Assembly: GCA_030528845.1 (NCBI GenBank)
Contig: JAUMYC010000085.1
Span: 1 to 10,024, forward strand
Reading direction: 5' to 3'
Length of the DNA stretch: 10,024 nt
From: Eubacteriales bacterium
Lineage (GTDB): Bacteria; Bacillota_A; Clostridia; Christensenellales; Aristaeellaceae
The position numbers and the translations under genes were made by a program. The notes beneath the pieces are model-generated. The model did not search any database and was not told the DNA's origin. It saw only the letters and a program-made list of their open reading frames with translations. Below are positions 7,597 through 10,024 of this stretch, piece after piece. The number at the start of each line of letters is the position of its first letter. Within the stretch, counting starts at the first letter, position 1.

Positions 7597-7649
7597 GGGC
7601 GGGGGTGGATTTCTTTCAAATATATAACAGTTGTATGCCGAAAATGATG

Positions 7650-7655
7650 TATAAT
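7650..7655 (+). promoter_or_regulatory. -10 box for the nuclease-SNF2 operon
   Basis: A perfect TATAAT with A/T-rich sequence upstream (7610-7630). No good -35 lies 16-18 bp upstream; TTGTAT at 7631-7636 is only 13 bp away. Transcription would start near 7662, about 45 nt before the ATG at 7707. The poor -35 suggests weak or activator-dependent expression. Confidence 0.5.
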
Positions 7656-7706
7656 AGACGGGAACGGGAAAAAAGCGGGAGCGCGGGCAAGGGAGGTCTC
7701 GGGGCG

Positions 7707-8090
7707 ATGCGGGAGGACGGGCAGCAGATGCAGGCGGTGCTCGGGGCGCTGGGGCGCATCCGGGTCAAAAAGGCCGCGCCGGAGGAGCAGGAGCTGCACG
7801 AGGCCGTGGCGCAGGCGCTGGCCGCGGCGGGCTTGCAGGCAAAGCACGAGGCCGTCGTCGCGCCGCGCTGCCGGGTGGATTTCCTCTGCGGGCGCATCGG
7901 CATCGAGATCAAAAAGGGCAAAACGCCGCGCGCGCGGCTCGCTGCGCAGTGCGCGCGCTATCTGGCCTCGCCGGAGATGGACGCGCTGGTGCTGGTGGCG
8001 CCCTGCGCGCTGCATGTGCCGGAGAGGATCGGCGGGAAACAGGTGGTCATTTTTTCTCTAAACAGGCTTTGGGGGGTGGCGCTGCCGTGA
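7707..8090 (+). CDS. Small PD-(D/E)XK-type nuclease
   Basis: A 127-residue protein that appears to be one nuclease domain. After an N-terminal helix (EEQELHEAVAQALAAAGL, 26-43) comes the strand pattern EAVVAPRCRVDFLCGRIGIEIKKGK: D58, then E67-x-K69 on the next strand, the D...ExK metal-binding core of the restriction-endonuclease fold. QCARYL (81-86) resembles the QxxxY motif of RecB-like nucleases. A final hydrophobic strand (LVLVAP, 94-99) follows. The ATG at 7707 is chosen because AGGGAGG lies 10 nt upstream; an earlier in-frame ATG at 7644 is before the predicted transcription start. The SNF2 gene begins 20 bp after its stop, so the two are probably translated together. DNA is the likely substrate, but nicking, double-strand cutting or branch cutting cannot be told apart. 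The exact family is not recognised; VRR-NUC proteins are a remote alternative. Confidence 0.72.
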   Translation: MREDGQQMQAVLGALGRIRVKKAAPEEQELHEAVAQALAAAGLQAKHEAVVAPRCRVDFLCGRIGIEIKKGKTPRARLAAQCARYLASPEMDALVLVAPCALHVPERIGGKQVVIFSLNRLWGVALP

Positions 8091-8110
8091 CGCAGGAGGA
8101 GAGGTTCATC

Positions 8111-9820
8111 ATGCCCGCGTATCTGCGGGACGGAGAGGCCGAGCCCGCGCATGTCTACGGCACGCTCTCCTATAACCGGCGCTCGAAATGCTGGACGATC
8201 AAGGCCGAGCCCTGCGTGACGGAGCTGGCCAAGCGGCTCTTCCCGGGCTGCGACGGGCGCGGGCGCGGCGTGGCGCGCTTCACGGCGCACAGGCGCGTGG
8301 TGGGCGATCTGAACTGGCTGATGCTGCGCTATCCTTTGGAAATCAAAGAGAGCGACCGGGCGCGCTGGGAGCAGGCGCTGGAGGAGGCGCGGGAATATGC
8401 CGCGCGCAGGCAGGAGGCCATGCGCGCGCCGCAGAGCGCGACCCCGCCGGCGGGCAGCTTCGCAGGCGAGCTGAAGGAATTTCAAAAGGAAGGGCTGGCG
8501 TTTCTGCTGACGAACAGGCGCTGCCTGCTGGCGGACGAGATGGGTCTGGGCAAGACGGTGCAGGCGCTGGCGTTTCTGGCAGCGACGGCCTCATATCCGG
8601 CGCTGGTGGTCGCACCGCCGCATCTGGTGCGCAACTGGACGCGCGAGACCGAGCGTTTTTTGGAAAGCGAGGAAACGCCGCGCGTGCATGTCATCCGCGG
8701 GCTGACGCCCTATCCGCTGCCCGACGCCGAGATCTATCTCATCCATTATCTGCTTTTGCGCGGCTGGAAGGAAGTGCTGCCGGAGCTGGGCTTTCAGACG
8801 GTCGTCTTTGACGAGATCCAGGAGCTGCGGCGCGCGGGCACGAGCAAATATTCCGCCGCGAGCCTGCTCTCGAGCGCCTGTACGAATGTGCTCGGCCTCT
8901 CCGGCACGCCCATCTACAACACGGGCGGCGAGATCTGGAACGTGGTGAACATCCTCGATTTTCACTTTCTGGGCGATTGGGAGAGCTTCACGCGCGAATG
9001 GTGCTACGGCTACAACACGAACGTGGTGCAAAAGCCGGAGCTCCTGGGCGAATATCTGCGCAGGGAGGGCGTTATGCTGCGCCGGCTCAAGAGGGACGTG
9101 CTTTCCGAGCTGCCGCCCAAGCGCAGGCTCGTGCAGGAGATCGACTGGGACGACAGCGTGTATCGCTCCATGATGCTGCCGGCCATGGACATGCTGCGCC
9201 AGCTGCGCAGCGTGACGGACGAATCGCGCAGGGCGATCCTTGAGGAACAGGTGTGCCAGAGGGAAAGGCAGGCCACGGGCCTTGCCAAGGCGCAGTATGT
9301 GGCGGCGTTCGTGCGTTCGCTCATCGAGGGCGGGGAAAGGGTGCTGCTCTTTGCGCATCACCACGCGGTGATGGATCTGTACAAGCAGGAGCTCAAAAGT
9401 TTGCATCCGGTGTTTATCACGGGGCGCGAGACCGAGGCCCAAAAGGACGCCGCCGCCGCGAAATTTATGGCCGGGGGGACGGATCTTTGCGTGATCAGCC
9501 TGCGCAGCGCGAGCGGGCTGAACCTGCAGCGGGCCACATGCGTGGTCTTCGGCGAGCTGGACTGGTCGCCCGCGGTGCATTCGCAGGCGGAGGACCGCGC
9601 GCACCGCATCGGCCAGCAGGATTCCATCGCCTGTTATTATCTGGTCAGCCCGAAGGGCTCCGACCGCGATATGCAGGACGCGCTGGGCCTGAAGGTGAGC
9701 CAGTTTGTGGAAATGATGGGAGACAGTGCCGCCTGCGGGGACGACGAGGCCGCTATGGAGAGCGAGGCGCGCGAACGCGTGAAGCGGCTGGTGCAGCGGC
9801 TGATGGCGGAGGAGGCGTAG
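8111..9820 (+). CDS. SNF2-family DNA-dependent ATPase/translocase
   Basis: A compact 569-residue two-lobe superfamily 2 motor. Residues 1-115 form an N-terminal region of unknown fold. Lobe 1 has a Q-like motif (LKEFQKEGLAFL, 121-132), Walker A DEMGLGKT (142-149), motif Ia VVAPPHLVRNW (166-176), motif II DEIQ (234-237) and motif III LGLSGTPIYNT (261-271). Lobe 2 has VLLFAHHHAVMDLY (411-424), motif V SLRSASGLNLQ (463-473) and motif VI QAEDRAHRIGQ (492-502), the last diagnostic of SNF2 proteins. No bromo, chromo, SWIM or zinc domain is visible. Such proteins move along double-stranded DNA to remodel or displace bound proteins and usually do not unwind it. The ATG at 8111 follows AGGAGG (8094-8099). 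A GTG at 8087, overlapping the stop of the nuclease gene, would add eight residues and is possible. The adjacent nuclease suggests a joint role in DNA repair or defence. Confidence 0.93.
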   Translation: MPAYLRDGEAEPAHVYGTLSYNRRSKCWTIKAEPCVTELAKRLFPGCDGRGRGVARFTAHRRVVGDLNWLMLRYPLEIKESDRARWEQALEEAREYAARRQEAMRAPQSATPPAGSFAGELKEFQKEGLAFLLTNRRCLLADEMGLGKTVQALAFLAATASYPALVVAPPHLVRNWTRETERFLESEETPRVHVIRGLTPYPLPDAEIYLIHYLLLRGWKEVLPELGFQTVVFDEIQELRRAGTSKYSAASLLSSACTNVLGLSGTPIYNTGGEIWNVVNILDFHFLGDWESFTREWCYGYNTNVVQKPELLGEYLRREGVMLRRLKRDVLSELPPKRRLVQEIDWDDSVYRSMMLPAMDMLRQLRSVTDESRRAILEEQVCQRERQATGLAKAQYVAAFVRSLIEGGERVLLFAHHHAVMDLYKQELKSLHPVFITGRETEAQKDAAAAKFMAGGTDLCVISLRSASGLNLQRATCVVFGELDWSPAVHSQAEDRAHRIGQQDSIACYYLVSPKGSDRDMQDALGLKVSQFVEMMGDSAACGDDEAAMESEARERVKRLVQRLMAEEA

Positions 9821-9830
9821 AGGTGTTCAG

Positions 9831-10024
9831 GCAGGGGGCTCTGCCCCCTGCACCCCTGTTGCGCCGGGCTGCGGCCCGGCGCCCTGCCAGAGGGGCTCTG
9901 CCCCTCTGGACACCCCGTTGCGCCTTCGGCGCCTTTGCAGGGGACTCCGTCCCCTGCACCTCTGCCAGAGGGCGCTGCCCTCTGGACTCCCGTTTAAGGG
10001 GGAACGATAGGGGCGCTGCCCCTA
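9831..10024. repeat. Array of seven short GC-rich hairpins
   Basis: Seven perfect stem-loops in a row: 9831-9851 (9 bp, TCT loop), 9861-9882 (9 bp, TGCG), 9887-9909 (10 bp, TCT), 9920-9932 (5 bp, TTC), 9937-9957 (9 bp, TCC), 9965-9985 (9 bp, GCT) and 10008-10024 (7 bp, GCT, reaching the window edge). Stem types recur: GCAGGGG (first and fifth), CCAGAGGG (third and sixth) and GCGCC (second and fourth). The linkers CCCCTGTTGCGCC and CCCCGTTGCGCC also repeat. Paired differences keep the stems intact (GGC/GCC against GAC/GTC). The array starts 10 bp after the SNF2 stop. No U-tract follows any hairpin, so termination here is unproven. It resembles REP/BIME-type intergenic palindromes in form only. 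Confidence 0.85.

Noticed and set aside
7587..7706. Forty extra N-terminal codons for the nuclease gene
   Set aside because: The extension contains the TATAAT box and the expected transcription start and has no ribosome site, whereas the ATG at 7707 has AGGGAGG at normal spacing.
7949..8110. Long N-terminal extension of the SNF2 protein overlapping the nuclease gene
   Set aside because: It would overlap the nuclease gene by more than 140 bp in another frame. The ATG at 8111 has a strong AGGAGG, and the GTG at 8087 is the only credible alternative.
9821..10024. Hairpin array as a CRISPR array or as a standard terminator
   Set aside because: There are no constant-length repeats separated by unique spacers of equal size, and no T-run follows any stem. 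The units are short palindromes of several types.

Overview
This GC-rich window carries six protein genes with strong AGGAGG-type ribosome binding sites. RNase Y, a family 42 glycosidase and a secreted YkuD L,D-transpeptidase together suggest a GC-rich Gram-positive Firmicute, probably a Clostridia-type gut anaerobe. The sequence alone does not support a genus.

Layout: positions 1-7490 are read leftward (minus strand), and 7700-9820 rightward. A GH42 beta-galactosidase (53-2020) has its own promoter with two dyads that look like operators. Next is rny (2197-3741), encoding RNase Y, with a near-consensus promoter, a leader of about 110 nt that may encode a 13-residue peptide, a TTG start and a clear intrinsic terminator. 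A 370-bp gap follows, then rsmG (4115-4837) with its own terminator. Upstream of rsmG, and probably co-transcribed with it, is a large secreted L,D-transpeptidase (4911-7490) with FlgD-like Ig repeats, an SH3-like segment and a C-terminal YkuD domain.

A divergent control region (about 7500-7700) separates the transpeptidase from a two-gene rightward operon. Its genes encode a 127-residue PD-(D/E)XK-type nuclease (7707-8090) and a compact SNF2-family ATPase (8111-9820). They are 20 bp apart and probably work together. This pair is the best candidate for an undescribed system: a nuclease plus a DNA translocase with no recognisable methylase, integrase or phage gene beside it.

After the SNF2 gene the last 200 bp is a dense array of seven short, perfect GC-rich hairpins with tri- or tetraloops (9831-10024). 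The first 32 bp of the window hold another hairpin of the same family, with a 9-bp stem identical to one in the array. This is a dispersed palindromic repeat family. I saw no tRNA, rRNA, CRISPR array, insertion sequence or riboswitch that I could support.
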